In this document: positions 41,336 to 52,342 of the stretch, piece after piece | Numbering within the stretch: position 1 is the stretch's first letter | Layout of the letters: every line of letters starts with the position of its first letter | Assembly (NCBI GenBank): GCA_029204225.1 | Contig: CM055100.1 | Location: 16,444,164-16,508,163, forward strand | DNA length: 64,000 nucleotides | From: Diphasiastrum complanatum | Taxonomy: Eukaryota; Streptophyta; Lycopodiopsida; Lycopodiales; Lycopodiaceae | Direction of reading: 5' to 3' | Made by a program: the position numbers and the translations under genes | Notes under the pieces: model-generated | The model's input: the letters and a program-made list of their open reading frames with translations, nothing else | Databases searched by the model: none | Told to the model about the DNA's origin: nothing

Positions 41336-42119
41336 GTTCAATTAGCATTTAGCTACGTAATCAAGACGACTGTGATTTCTATCACTAATGCCCTGTTCAT
41401 TTCTGATAGGCGTAGTCATGCTTAGGGAAAGAGTCATATAGCTCATTCCGCTGCGCACAAACACTTTCCGTTCGAGTTCGTTTCTCGTTCGTGTTTCGTT
41501 TCTTTTTTGTGTTCGTTTTCTTTTCGAGCTATTTTCGTTTCTCACACATGACACACCCTCTTTCTCCAACAAAGTATACATACAAACTATCTCTATTGCA
41601 AACATTTGGAACAACTCTTAGATAGCCTACACATATCGATCAATTATAATTAGTACGATTAAAGGATTTCAGTTCAAAATTAAAGCAACAAACCACCCAA
41701 TCAAATGGACCAAAAGAGACAAAAATTTCTCATACACAATAAGGTGAAAACAAGGCTTGATTGCATCTCAAATTTCCTGTTAAAATACATCATGTCAAGT
41801 GTCTTATACAATCTCTTAAATTAAAAACTATAAAGACAATTTAGGCCTTCAATATTGTTATGATCAAAATCGTATAAAATGGTTCAGTTGTTATGTTGCA
41901 ATTTCCAAGAAAATTGATAGCTAAAGACTTCAAAATCTGATTTCTGCATTCAAGAGCAAAGCGCGAGCCAATATTTACATCATGAAAGGAAAATTATATT
42001 TGAACAAGAAAAATAAACTTATTCAAATTATTGAAGCTGCCATCTCTCCTTTTCCATCCACTCAAGACATTTTGGCATTAAATTTTCTGCCTCTACTTTA
42101 TCAGTGTCATTCTTGAGTC
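41336..42119. other. No gene recognised
   Basis: A GTTCG/TTTCG-rich stretch (41450-41545) is followed by AT-rich sequence. Confidence 0.45.
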
Positions 42120-43420
42120 TCTATCTCAATGAACAAAAACTGGATGACAATTTGTCCTTGAAGTACTGTGATAGTCTAGGATGGACTAAGAATAGGCAAT
42201 TGACGCAAGTAGATGATGTAACTGCAATGGCCACCTCATCTACCAAATGCACAATGAGATGCATTTGAATGGTGAGAACGGATGTGGGAAAGTGCTTCTC
42301 AATCAAACACGCTACCTCGATAGAGCTCTGTCTTGCTACCTCAATGGATGCCAGCGGTATCTCTTTGGATGAAATGTATCTTCATAAGAAAGAGAAACAA
42401 CAATGACATACGTGTTAGTAAGATCATCATCTTGAATCACCCCAAGAAAAAATGATGTGAATCGCAAGCGCATTCACCGTACCTCACCAAACCAATGATT
42501 TTGTAGATTGCACTCCTTAACTCCTCTGTCAAGAACACTCTCAACACCAAGGGAAGCACAAACTGCATGCACAACAAACAATTTGGTCATGATCATTGAG
42601 ATACATATATGGGCAATGAGATCATCTTGAAATCACAAAACATGCTATAAAATGTAATCGACAATGTTGATGTGGAAAAAAAGTCAAATAACATGCCACG
42701 CCGACCTTTAAAAATTTATGCCAATCATGAGACTTTAGTCCACTTAGCTTGTTGTCCCTTGTGAAGGCACCCTTTAGGCATTGCATGTGTCCTGTCGGAG
42801 TTCAAAAAGAGGCTATTACCCTCTTTACAATACTCTCTTCTTGTTCTCGATAAGATCTGTGGGGCCTTTGGTTGGATAATCGAAGTCCCCACCGTTTGTG
42901 GCCATAAATCAGCCATCTTTCCCACTTCTTGTAGGTCATCTCGTGCGTCTTTTTTTTTATTTTTTGACCTGGTCAAATCGTGCTCCCGACATTCTTAAAT
43001 ATGTGCATCAGGTCCAAAAGACGGTTTATCAATAATTCTCCCCAATATGGGAGTTCATGAAATATTAATAACCTCTTCATGTTGGGAGGGAGTCGCCCTA
43101 GATCTTGATTGGATCTCCAAATCCAAAGCCACACTTGCCTGCAATATTAATAAACAAGCACACACATTTAATGCAGAGTATATATCGTTAGAAGAAACAT
43201 AAAGAGAGTAATAATAAAATAAATAAATGACATGTACCATTAATTGGCCCAAATATGTATTGTACCTTCGTGGAATGAGGACGTTGGCCATCAAGCCCAT
43301 CACACATAGGGTGATCAGGTGGAAGCTATCAAGTGTGGCCCTCATAAACCATCTTTCACAGATGTTGTGAGTGACGTGCTTGCAAATACTCGCCACAAAC
43401 GGGGCACGCATTGTAACCAC
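42120..43420 (-). mobile_element. CACTA (En/Spm) transposase remnant, antisense
   Basis: The minus strand carries, in the order of CACTA TNP2-type transposases, KKKDARDDLQEVGKMADLWP (42950-42890), KSHDWHKFLK near 42715, FVLPLVLRVFLTEELRSAIY (42590-42520) and the DUF4218-like EVACLIEKHFPTSVLTIQMH (42320-42260), then LIVHLVDEVA. Frames shift between blocks and the transposase N-terminal core is not seen. The ORF at 43420-43055 lies upstream and may belong to it. Confidence 0.7.
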
Positions 43421-43429
43421 TAGTTTGGA

Positions 43430-44600
43430 GCCCTACATTGTTACAAAACAACCAACTTAATCATGGGTTTAATGTTCGAATTGAAAGAAAATTTGTGAAT
43501 GCACATAAAATTTAATATAATACCATGAATCAAACCAACAACAAGGATATTTATGATTAGCACAATAACCTGATTCTAGATTGTATAGCAAGATCTAGTA
43601 CAAAATTTATGGCTTAACCACAATCTAGCATGCTAAGTGTTCACAGATTCACTGAATCTGTGAACACGTTTTTTCTCTTTCTTTTGTTGCTTATCTCTCT
43701 TGGATTACTTCTGTTGTTATGGTTCTTTGTGATTACTCTTCTTATTAGAACGGTTACAGAGCAGAAGCAATATTCAAGGATGCATTACATATTTCCCAGC
43801 TTGTCAGTGGGTAACTCAAATCCGATACTCAGCTACATGCATACACTAGCCATGCAACCATCTACAGTTCAAGCAGATCAACGTTTAGCACAGAGAGCGA
43901 TCCTACCACTAACTACTGAATCAAAGAACAATCAAGAACTAGATTAGCTACTGAAACTAAAACAAGATTCAAGAAACAAGAAACAAGATTCCTAGTAGCA
44001 TTTAACAATCTAAGAATCAAGAAACACACATTACTTGATGCCTATATTATCCAAGAACATCAAGAACTAGAATGTCAAGACTATGCAAGATTTACACCAC
44101 ATTTCTAGCCTCTATAGTCTACTTGAATGTTGATTTCTACAAGATTTCACAAGCAAGAACTGAAGCTAATCCACAACTAAGCAAGAACAAGAAACAAGAA
44201 CCTAGTTAATCTACAAACAAGGAATCAAGCATGCTCATAGAAATATCACTCAAGATCATTGCCATGAACAAGGAGCTTAGTGATCTTCAAGAACTCGTGA
44301 AGGATCCTCTTTATTAGTTCAAGAGAACTTGAAAATACAATCAAAACTCCCTCACAAGAGAGGGGGGCCCTTAAATAAGCAAGAAGGCTGCCCATGTGGG
44401 GCCCATGTGGCAATTCCACTAAATTAGAAATTACATGTGGAATTTGCCCTTCCACTAGAGGTCACCATCAAAAGGCGGCTCACTCTTACTATTTTAAGGG
44501 GGGTCTACATTTATTACAACTATTCAAAAAAATGTTATCCGCAAAATTTATTCGCCAAAATTGGAAGTCCCTCAATTGGTCGTTACATACTAGCCCTCTT
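43430..44600. other. No gene recognised
   Basis: Repetitive AACAAGAAACAAGATT-type A-rich sequence at 43940-44240; otherwise featureless. Confidence 0.45.
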
Positions 44601-44649
44601 GAGCACTTCTTGTCAATCTTGTTTGCCTTGTTGTCGTATCGTCTGCTTT

Positions 44650-45615
44650 CGCTCACATCTTCCGGCCCACGCCTTCAAAAACTTGGAAGCGGAGCTTACT
44701 TCCGAAATTAAGGGGGCCCACATATTCTCTTATTTTTTCTACGAAGCCCATTTCCTGCCAGTCTTCCACCATGGTCACATAGCGTGACGACATGAAGGCC
44801 GCTCTGTAGTATAGCCTGGCCATCATCTCATGGTCTTCTTCTGACTGGAGGGCTGTGTTTGGGTTGATCCTAATGGGATCCGAACCTCAATCCCAGAAAC
44901 ACTCTTGCTGCATCAGGAAGGCCATGGATCTGCAATACTCGGCACTTTCCTGCATGCAGAGATCGGCACTTGACTTGTATTTGTGCTTGAAGTCTAGTAA
45001 CTGTAGCCTCAGATCATCCGGGGAGGTTCTGTCTGTAATTCCCGGAATGACTGGCCAGTTTACTAACTCCACTTGAGGCTTTTCCACCGGCCATGGGTTT
45101 CTGCGTTTGAGCGGCATGTAAAAAGGATCCACTCGCTTCCATGCTGGTGCCCTCAAATATTCCTGGAGTCGCATGCTATCCTTCAGGACTTTGCTCCGCC
45201 ATTCTAGCTGTGGTTGTAGTGCGGCAATGATCTCAGCCCTGGTGGAATATTGGCTTTGATCGATGTCTTCTTTGTCGCCCCTCATATTGGGAGGGTATTT
45301 TCTTTCAAATCTCTCTGATTCCTTTGTATCAACCAGTTTACTTCTAGGATGGGTAGGGGAAGTTGTCCTACGCGGCTGGGGCGGCCTTGCCAGATAATCA
45401 TCAAGGGCCTTGGTGCCCGTGTCTTTCTCTTTTGCTCGTTCGCTTGTTTGGCCTGGGCGAGAATCCTCTTGTCTTCGGTTGGTCAGCCAGGAAGTCATCA
45501 TCGGCTCCAATGTCTGTGTTAGTTTTCGAAAGGTCAGAGATGGAGTGACCTGGGGAGAAGGGTGCGGGGGTGAACGGTTTAGGAGGAGGCGGAGATAATA
45601 AGTTATACGCAGCAC
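44650..45615 (-). pseudogene. Unrecognised protein, C-terminal part (helical), broken
   Basis: Reading leftwards from the proline-rich ORF, the minus frame 45615-44887 continues that protein after a frameshift near 45.4-45.5 kb. It shows TKALDDYLARPPQP, RAEIIAALQPQLEWRSKVL, RNPWPVEKPQVELVNWPVIP and DDLRLQLLDFKHKYKS, then a TGA at 44887. The same frame stays open behind it (INPNTALQSEEDHEMMARLY, VTMVEDWQEMGFVEKIREY) to another TGA near 44656. I recognise no family. It could be a gag-like protein or an ORF of an unknown mobile element. Confidence 0.6.
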
Positions 45616-46936
45616 CGAGGGAGTGGAGTTGTTGGAGGAACTCGTCCCGACGGGCTTTGTAGGTGTCAGCTGGACCTTTTGATGGGCCCATTATTTGACT
45701 AGGAGGTGATGAAGAAAGAGGAGATGGAAGAATTGGGTAAGTTGGAATGAATGTTTCAGAGAAATTAAATGCGGAGTAGGAGGAAGGGTTAAAGGTGGGA
45801 GGGGGTCGGGAAAAGCTCATGGAAGCAGCACCGGCTCTCTGGCCATCCGATCCTGAGCTACCGTCTGATGGGTGGATTTGCCCATTCTGATTCCCTGCTC
45901 CATCATTCCCATCATCGTCCCATGGCTTCGTTACGTGAGCACCTGCTTGGGCCTTGCATGTCGTGTCCCATAATTGGTTCACCTTGTCCAAGACTTGTTG
46001 TAGGGCCTTCGTTGTTTCTTCTAGCTGCTTCTGGGACTCCAGGATGATTTTCTCTTGTTTCACCACAATGTTTTCAAAAAAACATTTATCGGCCTCTCGC
46101 TCTTGGATCAGCCTTATGTATTTCTCCATCCAGATGGCTGAGGCTTGTGGGGCCTGGATTTGAATGTCCTCGGGCTTGACTGGAGGAGCATTGACTGTCA
46201 TTGCACCCGATGATCCGTCTCGTACTTGGTCGATTTGGACCATATGGTGCTTCAGTTGCTGCTGGACCTCTTCCAAGGTGGATTTCTGTCCGGCCATCAT
46301 GGATCTGATTCCTACTACCTCTTTTTCTTTTTCTTTGGCCATCCTTTGATATTGTGCAATCTCTTGGTCTTGATATTGGACCTTGCTCTCTAGAACTTGA
46401 TGTTGGCTCACGAACCAATGCCTGTGGTAACTCGTTTTGGATAGGCTAATCATTGAGCATTTGGCTGCTTCAGTGAGCTTTTCAGGGTTAGAGAGGGTTG
46501 GGTACTGATCTGGGGTGTGGGATGGTGAGGCTAAACCAAAAAATAGGCATGGTGTTAGAACTGAAGATGGAGGTGGAGGTGGAGGTGGAGGTGGTGGTGG
46601 TGGAGGGGTCTGACTTCTTCCTGGCTGCTTCCCCTTTTTTGGTTCGTCGTCGCTTATCTCCATCAGGTCCGCAGCATCAAAATATTGAGATGTGTCCAAT
46701 ATGTGGACTTGTTGGGCCTGTGATTGTTGATCTTGTGACTGTTGGGCTGTTCCCTTGTCTTGGGGACTGGATATCCCCACTCCTCCCCCCCAAAAAAAAA
46801 CTTGTGCCAGTGGTGATGTTGGTGGCGTTGGTGTTGTAATTAGTGTGGGTGGGCTGGTGGCTTCATCTGGTTGACTTGGGACTTGAGGTACTATCGTGTC
46901 AGGTGCCAGTGTGGATGTAGCCCCCGTCGATGACAT
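45401..46936 (-). CDS. Unrecognised 511-residue Pro/Gln-rich coiled-coil ORF
   Basis: The longest intact piece of the minus-strand unit. The N-terminal third is Pro/Thr/Gln-rich with a run of 13 prolines and an acidic patch (DLMEISDDEPKK). The middle (about residues 185-335) has heptad-like spacing (QEIAQYQRMAKEKEKEVVG, EKIILESQKQLEETTKALQQ) that predicts a coiled coil. The last third is Ser/Pro-rich. No zinc knuckle, protease or polymerase motif is seen. The ATG is the first in the frame; upstream the related frame is broken. Not a shadow ORF: the composition is protein-like and the opposite strand has nothing comparable. Function unknown. Confidence 0.6.
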   Translation of the reverse strand: MSSTGATSTLAPDTIVPQVPSQPDEATSPPTLITTPTPPTSPLAQVFFWGGGVGISSPQDKGTAQQSQDQQSQAQQVHILDTSQYFDAADLMEISDDEPKKGKQPGRSQTPPPPPPPPPPPPPSSVLTPCLFFGLASPSHTPDQYPTLSNPEKLTEAAKCSMISLSKTSYHRHWFVSQHQVLESKVQYQDQEIAQYQRMAKEKEKEVVGIRSMMAGQKSTLEEVQQQLKHHMVQIDQVRDGSSGAMTVNAPPVKPEDIQIQAPQASAIWMEKYIRLIQEREADKCFFENIVVKQEKIILESQKQLEETTKALQQVLDKVNQLWDTTCKAQAGAHVTKPWDDDGNDGAGNQNGQIHPSDGSSGSDGQRAGAASMSFSRPPPTFNPSSYSAFNFSETFIPTYPILPSPLSSSPPSQIMGPSKGPADTYKARRDEFLQQLHSLGAAYNLLSPPPPKPFTPAPFSPGHSISDLSKTNTDIGADDDFLADQPKTRGFSPRPNKRTSKRERHGHQGP

Positions 46937-47241
46937 GTGAGGGTGACGAGTGTTGTTGTGATGCTATGGACGAGCTGCCACCATCTGACGTGGAACCATG
47001 TGAAACTGATCCCACCGGTGATGTGCTCCCAGCTTTAAACTTCTCTTGTCTTTGTTTTCGCCGTGTATCTGGCAACTGAGCCCTTGAGGTATTTGCATGT
47101 TAAGCTCCAGAGGTTGCAGCTGTTTGTGGATCCTGGGGTGGGCTTCTTGGCTTGTGTACCAAAGGGAGGATACTGGTGTTGACTCATTTGGCCTGGGACC
47201 CCGATGGTGAATTTCTCCTTGCACGCTTGGGCTTCTTGTGT
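46937..47241 (-). pseudogene. Linker part of the unrecognised protein, frameshifted
   Basis: Three minus frames each look coding over part of this stretch. The most plausible distal one is Ser/Gly-rich (AGSTSPVGSVSHGSTSDGG) and stops at a TAG near 46910. It probably once joined the N-terminal domain to the coiled-coil ORF. Confidence 0.4.
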
Positions 47242-47958
47242 TCAATGGGAATATCCCATGCCTTGTCCGCAAGCTGCAGTTGTTGTTGGAGCTTTGGCCC
47301 GTTTTGTACTTGATGCAGAGTGATATTTGTCATCAGATATCCTAATACCGTGATAGGCTACTTTGCACTCATGAAGACAATTCGAAGAAAATTGTGCCCA
47401 ATCATAGAGGTTCTGGGCATGCAGTCGTGAATTTGCCATCATGTGAAACAAGGACATGGGTACTCTCAACACTTTCATTCGAGGCTTTTGTGTGCATCTG
47501 GTGAGATATGCACATGCTGCATGAAGTTACTTGTCGTTGATTGCTTCCAGCCTGTACCCGTCCTTGTTCTTCCACTTGGTCACAGAGGGATCAATATATT
47601 TGAAATATGTCGTTTGCTCTATCTTTAGGAGTGTCCATGTGATAGTGTTTGGTCCTCGTGGGAAACCATAAGGTTGCAAGTCAGCTGTCGCAAAGGATAC
47701 GTTATAGACATAATTCTTGATAGGGGGAACTATGATCTGACATGATCTTGCCGTGGTATGATAATTGGCATATGCCATGTGTACTAGATAGGGGCTTTGA
47801 TAACCTGTCAAGACAGGGATCTAAAATTCGATTTCCTTGAAGAAGGACTCTGCCTGTTGGTACCAAGTCTGCATCTCTGTAAGGTCAAGCTTGCACAGCT
47901 GGATGTCGAGCTTGCTTGCTTCAGGATCATCTGAACTTGAATTGGGGTTGGATGACAT
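47242..47958 (-). pseudogene. Unrecognised protein, N-terminal domain with in-frame stops
   Basis: From ATG at 47958 (MSSNPNSSSDDPEASKLDIQ) one minus frame stays open through 47242 except for TAG at 47821-47823 and TAA at 47527-47529, and it ends at TGA 47242-47244. Between the stops it reads like a folded domain: YQSPYLVHMAYANYHTTARS, GFPRGPNTITWTLLKIEQTT, SLFHMMANSRLHAQNLYDWA. No family recognised. The continuous frame across stops argues for a recently silenced gene, not chance. Confidence 0.6.
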
Positions 47959-48032
47959 GGTCGGAAAATGGAAGAAGGAGGGTTATGAAAAAACTGCTTC
48001 AGTTGAGAGCTGAGATAGTGGAAAGGGCGTCC

Positions 48033-48137
48033 TCCGGTTGAGATCTGATGAAGTGGCTTCGGTTGAGATGTGAAGGGTTGGGATCCGGTTGAGATTTGAT
48101 GGAGTGGCTTCGGTTGAGATTTGAAGGGTTGGGCTCC
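48033..48137. repeat. Short tandem repeat, about 51-bp unit twice
   Basis: The phrase CGGTTGAGATNTGA recurs four times with alternating spacers (TGGAGTGGCTT and AGGGTTGGG), giving two ~51-bp units just upstream of the minus-strand ATG. It may be 5' leader. Confidence 0.75.
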
Positions 48138-48585
48138 AATTTTCATACTGAAATTGGATTTGGGTCCCTTCACAAGTGAAGAGTGAAGTTTCTTCAAGGT
48201 GAAGAAACAGTTCAAAAACTAGAAAAGTCCTGATATTTGGGTCCTTTGCACGTTTTGACCCAAACGAAAGGCTATAACCTCCAAACGAAGGGAACCCGGA
48301 CTGTACCTACAAGTACGGTACAACAAAACAGAGTGATTGTTGCAGAGAAAGTGTTCGGAGTATGTCAGATTTCACCATTCCACTGGGCACGTTGTTGGGA
48401 GTTGACGACTGAGTGCATTTCGGAAGGCGACGCCGATTTGGCTTTCAAATTGGTGGAAAAGTGGCGAGTGGCCTAGTAAGGAAGAAAGTACAGGTCATTA
48501 TTTTCAACTTCTGACATCACTGTTGGCCTCGGCATACTGTTTTTAGCCTACAGCAGGAGTTTCAAGCAGTTTTGCGATAACAAAC
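48138..48585. other. Junction between the minus-strand unit and the copia element
   Basis: No copia 5' LTR or primer-binding site is found here, so the copia is 5'-truncated or disrupted. A short plus ORF (48237-48476) is unassigned. Confidence 0.4.
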
Positions 48586-49104
48586 ATGGGAGAGTCCATT
48601 TTGACTTAAAGTAGCAAATTGGACATGATTTCTAACTATGCAGTGTGGAAATTCAAAATGAAAAACATACTGATGGAGAAAGACGTGTGGGAAGTCGTCA
48701 CAGGTGATGAGAGAAGGCCGCTAAATGAAGCAGATATCAAAGTGTTCAACAAAAAGATGAGGAAAGCTTTGACCTTCATTAACTTGTCAGTGAAGGATCA
48801 CATCATTACCCACATTTGTGATGCTGTTACACCCAAACAGGCATGGGATGTTCTAAAGGAGCAGTTCGAAATGTCAAATCCGAAGCAGCAATTTGTCAAG
48901 TCTCAGGAGGACGAGGGATCTTCCAGTGAAACTAATAAGAAAGGCAAGTGCTTCCATTGTGGTAAAAAGGGCCATTGGAAGAGTGAATGTCGCAAATTCC
49001 TGGCGGAACAAGGCAAGGGAAAACCAAAACAAGCTGGTAACTTTGTCGATGAGGGTGAAATTGAAGACTCTAGCATCTTCATATCTGCATTGTCATCTAA
49101 TTAA
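48586..49104 (+). pseudogene. Host copia gag, internally shortened
   Basis: ATG at 48586 meets a TAA after MGESILT; the open part begins at 48619 (ISNYAVWKFKMKNILMEKDV). The UBN2-type gag runs to KQAWDVLKEQFEMSNP and then jumps to a linker and the zinc knuckle CFHCGKKGHWKSEC, so roughly the second half of the gag domain is missing compared with the nested element. TAA at 49102-49104 separates it in frame from protease. Confidence 0.85.
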
Positions 49105-50870
49105 GATGATCAAGCATGGTATATTGACTCGGGAGCCACAAGACACATGACAGTTAACAATAATTGGTTCAATAGTTTGAAGGTGTTGGATAATGGAACA
49201 TCTGTTTCACAAGAAAATGGTGAGGTGTGCAAGATCAAGGGGATAGGCACCGTTTCAATCCAACTACCTGATGGCAAAAGCAGGATGATTAGGGAGGTAC
49301 TTTATGTACCAGGTTTGAAGAAAAATCTACTTTCTGTTGGAGTCATTATTGATCAAAAGTTGAAAGTAGAATTCGCCCATGATTGTTGCTTTGTGAAGGA
49401 TGTGAACCAAAAGTTCAAAGTTATTGCAGATGGAGTAAGAGAGGCCAATACAAAATTGAACAGATTGAATGCTACAATTAAGGGGCAACATGGACTTGTA
49501 TCGTCCATTCCATTGCAAACTGAGTTGTGGCATAAGAGACTTGGTCACTTGAAATTGGGAAGCCTCAGTTTGATGAGAAAATTGGAGATGGTAAGAGGAT
49601 TGCCTACCATGGAAGATCACTTGAAATCGATGTGCGAATCTTGTGTATATGGGAAGCAGCATCAAGAGAAGTTCAATAAAGGAGGTGTTGCAAGAGCGAA
49701 GGACATCCTAGATTTAATCCACACATACTTATGCGGGCCTATGAGGACCATGTCCTTAGATAAAGCCTTCTATTTTATGACCTTTATTGATGATATGTCA
49801 CGTAAGACGTGGATCTACTTCTTGAAGAAGAAATCAGATGCATTTGATAACTTCAAGAGCTTCAAAGCATTGGTCGAAAATCAGACAAGTAGGAAGATCA
49901 AAGTCCTAAGATCATATAGTGGAGGTGAGTACAAGTCTAATGACTTCAATGATCTTTGTGATCAATGTGGGATTAAAAGACAATTTATGCAAGCTCATAC
50001 TCCTGCTCTCAATGGTGTAGCTGAGCGTAAGAATTGTATGATTGTGGAAAGTGCCAGATCTATGCTAGCTGAGATGAAACTACCAAAAGACTTTTGGTTA
50101 GAAGCATGTAGCACGACAGTCTATCTTCAAAATAGAAGTCCTACCATTGCCATACCAAAGATAGCACCTGAGGAAGCATTCACGAAGAAGAAGCCAAAGG
50201 TGAACCACTTTCGAATCTTTGGATGTAAGGCCTTTGTACACATTTCTAAGGAAGAGAGATGTGATGTAAAAGCTATCAAGTGCATATTCCTAGGATATGT
50301 TGATCGTGTGAAGGGCTATAGATGTTTTGATCCAGTGGAAAACAAAATCCATATAAGCCGTGATGTTATCTTTGATGAATCCAAGATGTATGAAGACGAG
50401 GATGCTGAGAAGATAGACACATCCAGTGGGACAGATGCTATAGTGAGGATACCACCTGATGATGATCCATTCATTGACCTTCCAAGTGATGAACATGAGG
50501 ATACATCTCAAGATACTACTACTCAACCTCAAGAATCATGTTGGAGAGGTAGGGACAAACCTTTTGGTGCAAGAAGGATTGAAGTTGCAGGTGACAAACG
50601 CGAGGAGAAGGATGTACAGTGGGATACATTTTCACCAGGAAGCCGATCACCTGACAGGAAGCTCCCTAAGTGGTTTGAGAGATTGTTGGAGAGCCGCAAC
50701 ATAGATGACTTTCCAGGATCATCTAACCAGGGAGAGCTACGAAGATCAACAAGAGAGAAGACACTACATGAAAGGTATGAAGCAAATTATGCTCTCTTAT
50801 CTAGCATTATTCAAAGCAAAGAACCTTCGACTTATGGTGAAGCGAAGGATGATGACATTTGGGTCAAGGC
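49105..50870 (+). pseudogene. Host copia protease, GAG-pre-integrase and integrase
   Basis: In the same frame as gag. Protease AWYIDSGATRHMT, then ELWHKRLGHLKLGSLSLM and CESCVYGKQHQEKF (pre-integrase zinc region), then the integrase core DLIHTYLCGP, FIDDMSRKTWIYFLK, GGEYKSNDF and NGVAERKN. A chromodomain-less C-terminal part runs to DDDIWVKA. It breaks at the inversion boundary (50870|50871). The ORF that continues to 50979 is read-through into inverted sequence. Confidence 0.9.
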
Positions 50871-51470
50871 CACCCATGAGGTCTTTCTTGATCATGTCTA
50901 TCGTCTCTTGATTATTTTCCGTAATAATCAAGTCATCAACATAAAGAGCAATCAAAGCAACCATACCATCAAAGCATAAGACATATAGATTTGGATCGAA
51001 ATGTGTTCTCACCATCCCCTTTGAACAAAAATAGGCATCAATCCTGCTATACCACGCACGTGGTGCTTGTTTAAGACCATAAAGGGCTTTCTTCAAACGA
51101 CATACTTTATTTTCCTGTCCCTTCGTTACAAAGTCTTCAGGTTGATCCATGAACACTTCTTCTAACTCACCATTTAGAAAAGCAGATTTCACATCCATCT
51201 GATGCAAAGGCCAACCAAAATGTGAAGCTAAAGCAATAAGTAGACGTAGAGTATTCCACTTACAAACCGGCGCAAAGGTCTCCTCATAGTCAATGCCTTT
51301 ACTTTGTGCGTACCCTTTGATCACCAATCTTGCCTTGTGCTTTGCTATACTTCCATCTGCATGGTACTTAGTCCTGTATACCCATTTGCAACCAATGGGT
51401 TTCTTGCCAACTGGTGGTTCTACTAAGTCCCATGTGCTATGTTTAGCAATTGACTCCATCTCCTCTCCCC
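50871..51470 (-). pseudogene. Inverted reverse-transcriptase segment of the host copia
   Basis: Only the minus strand is coding: EEMESIAKHSTWDLVEPPVG, GCKWVYRTKYHADGSIAKHK, YEETFAPVCKWNTLRLL, YGLKQAPRAWYSRID, the catalytic LYVDDLIITE and MIKKDLMG. On both sides the plus strand resumes the expected neighbours (DDDIWVKA on the left, EMTDLSLMHYCLGVKVWQ on the right). The 600 bp were therefore flipped in place, with a few bases lost at each joint. Confidence 0.93.
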
Positions 51471-51677
51471 GAGATGACAGATCTCAGTCTGATGCATTAT
51501 TGCCTTGGAGTAAAAGTGTGGCAAAAAGGACATGAAGTGGGTTTAACACAGGTGAAGTATGTCAAAGAGTTGCTGCACAGGTTTAGGTTGCAGGATTGCA
51601 AACCAGTAAACACTCCTATTGAACCAGGTAAAAAGCTTTCTAAGCTTGATGAGTCACAGTCATTTGATGCTACGCTC
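51471..51677 (+). pseudogene. Host copia, RT C-terminal piece before the nested insertion
   Basis: EMTDLSLMHYCLGVKVWQKG, YVKELLHRFRLQDCKPVNTP and KLDESQSFDATL are the normal copia thumb/connection region. The reading continues after the nested element at 57544. Confidence 0.9.
51673..51677 (+). other. Target-site duplication, left copy (CGCTC)
   Basis: CGCTC precedes the 5' LTR and recurs at 57539-57543 after the 3' LTR, the 5-bp duplication expected of copia integrase. Confidence 0.95.
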
Positions 51678-52330
51678 TGTGAAAAATTGTCAACTAGTAG
51701 TATTTTCCTAACTTGAGATTTTGTAGGCCTATGGCCAAATAAAAGTTAGAGATAGGTTCATACATGTATGTAGAGGCCCAAAGTATGTGTACACTACTTT
51801 TGAGGTCACATTAATTAGAGGAGGTCGAGTGTGGAGCTCTTCTATTGGCTCATAATTTGGTGCATTCCTATTTGACCAAATTTCTAGGTATATGGGTGAA
51901 TCCTATTGGACCCCAATTTTAGCCTATCATAAGACAAGTGGCCAAGAGGCACTATGGCTGCTATAAATAGCCATCTCCACGAGTATGTACACATCTCATT
52001 TTCATTCTATTGAATGAATGTTATGCTCTTTGAAGGTCCATCTTCTTCTCTCTCACTTTTTTGTTCATATCTTGCATTCTAGCCACTAGAATTGTGATTT
52101 CTTTGTTGCTATGGCTTCACACGTGTGAAATGCAGGTTGTAGGCTCTGAAGTACGGACAGGGACAGCAAGTTTCTGTTTGTGGAAGCTTATGATCAGATT
52201 TTGATGTTTAGTTGATGTTTAGTATGCTTAACATCACAATTTCTATCATTTTTTCAATCTAGATGTGCATAACTTCCATGGCCAAGATCTTTATGAAACT
52301 TTAGCATCTTTTGGATCTGAGTTTTTCACA
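51678..52330 (+). repeat. 5' LTR of the nested copia
   Basis: Contains TATAAATA at 51962-51969, a likely core promoter, followed by a TC-rich stretch typical of the R/U5 region. Confidence 0.96.
51962..51969 (+). promoter_or_regulatory. TATA box of the nested copia LTR
   Basis: TATAAATA about 285 bp into the LTR; the same motif is at 57170-57177 in the 3' LTR. Function inferred. Confidence 0.6.
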
Positions 52331-52342
52331 TGGTATCAGAGC
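52331..52342 (+). promoter_or_regulatory. Primer-binding site of the nested copia
   Basis: TGGTATCAGAGC immediately after the LTR is the standard plant copia primer site complementary to initiator tRNA-Met. Confidence 0.93.

Noticed and set aside
46086-46418. 110-residue minus-strand ORF and plus-strand ORFs within the proline-rich gene
   Set aside because: Shadow frames of the 511-residue ORF with no independent similarity.
50868-50979. Extension of the integrase ORF to 50979
   Set aside because: The last 36 or so codons read the inverted RT segment on the wrong strand.
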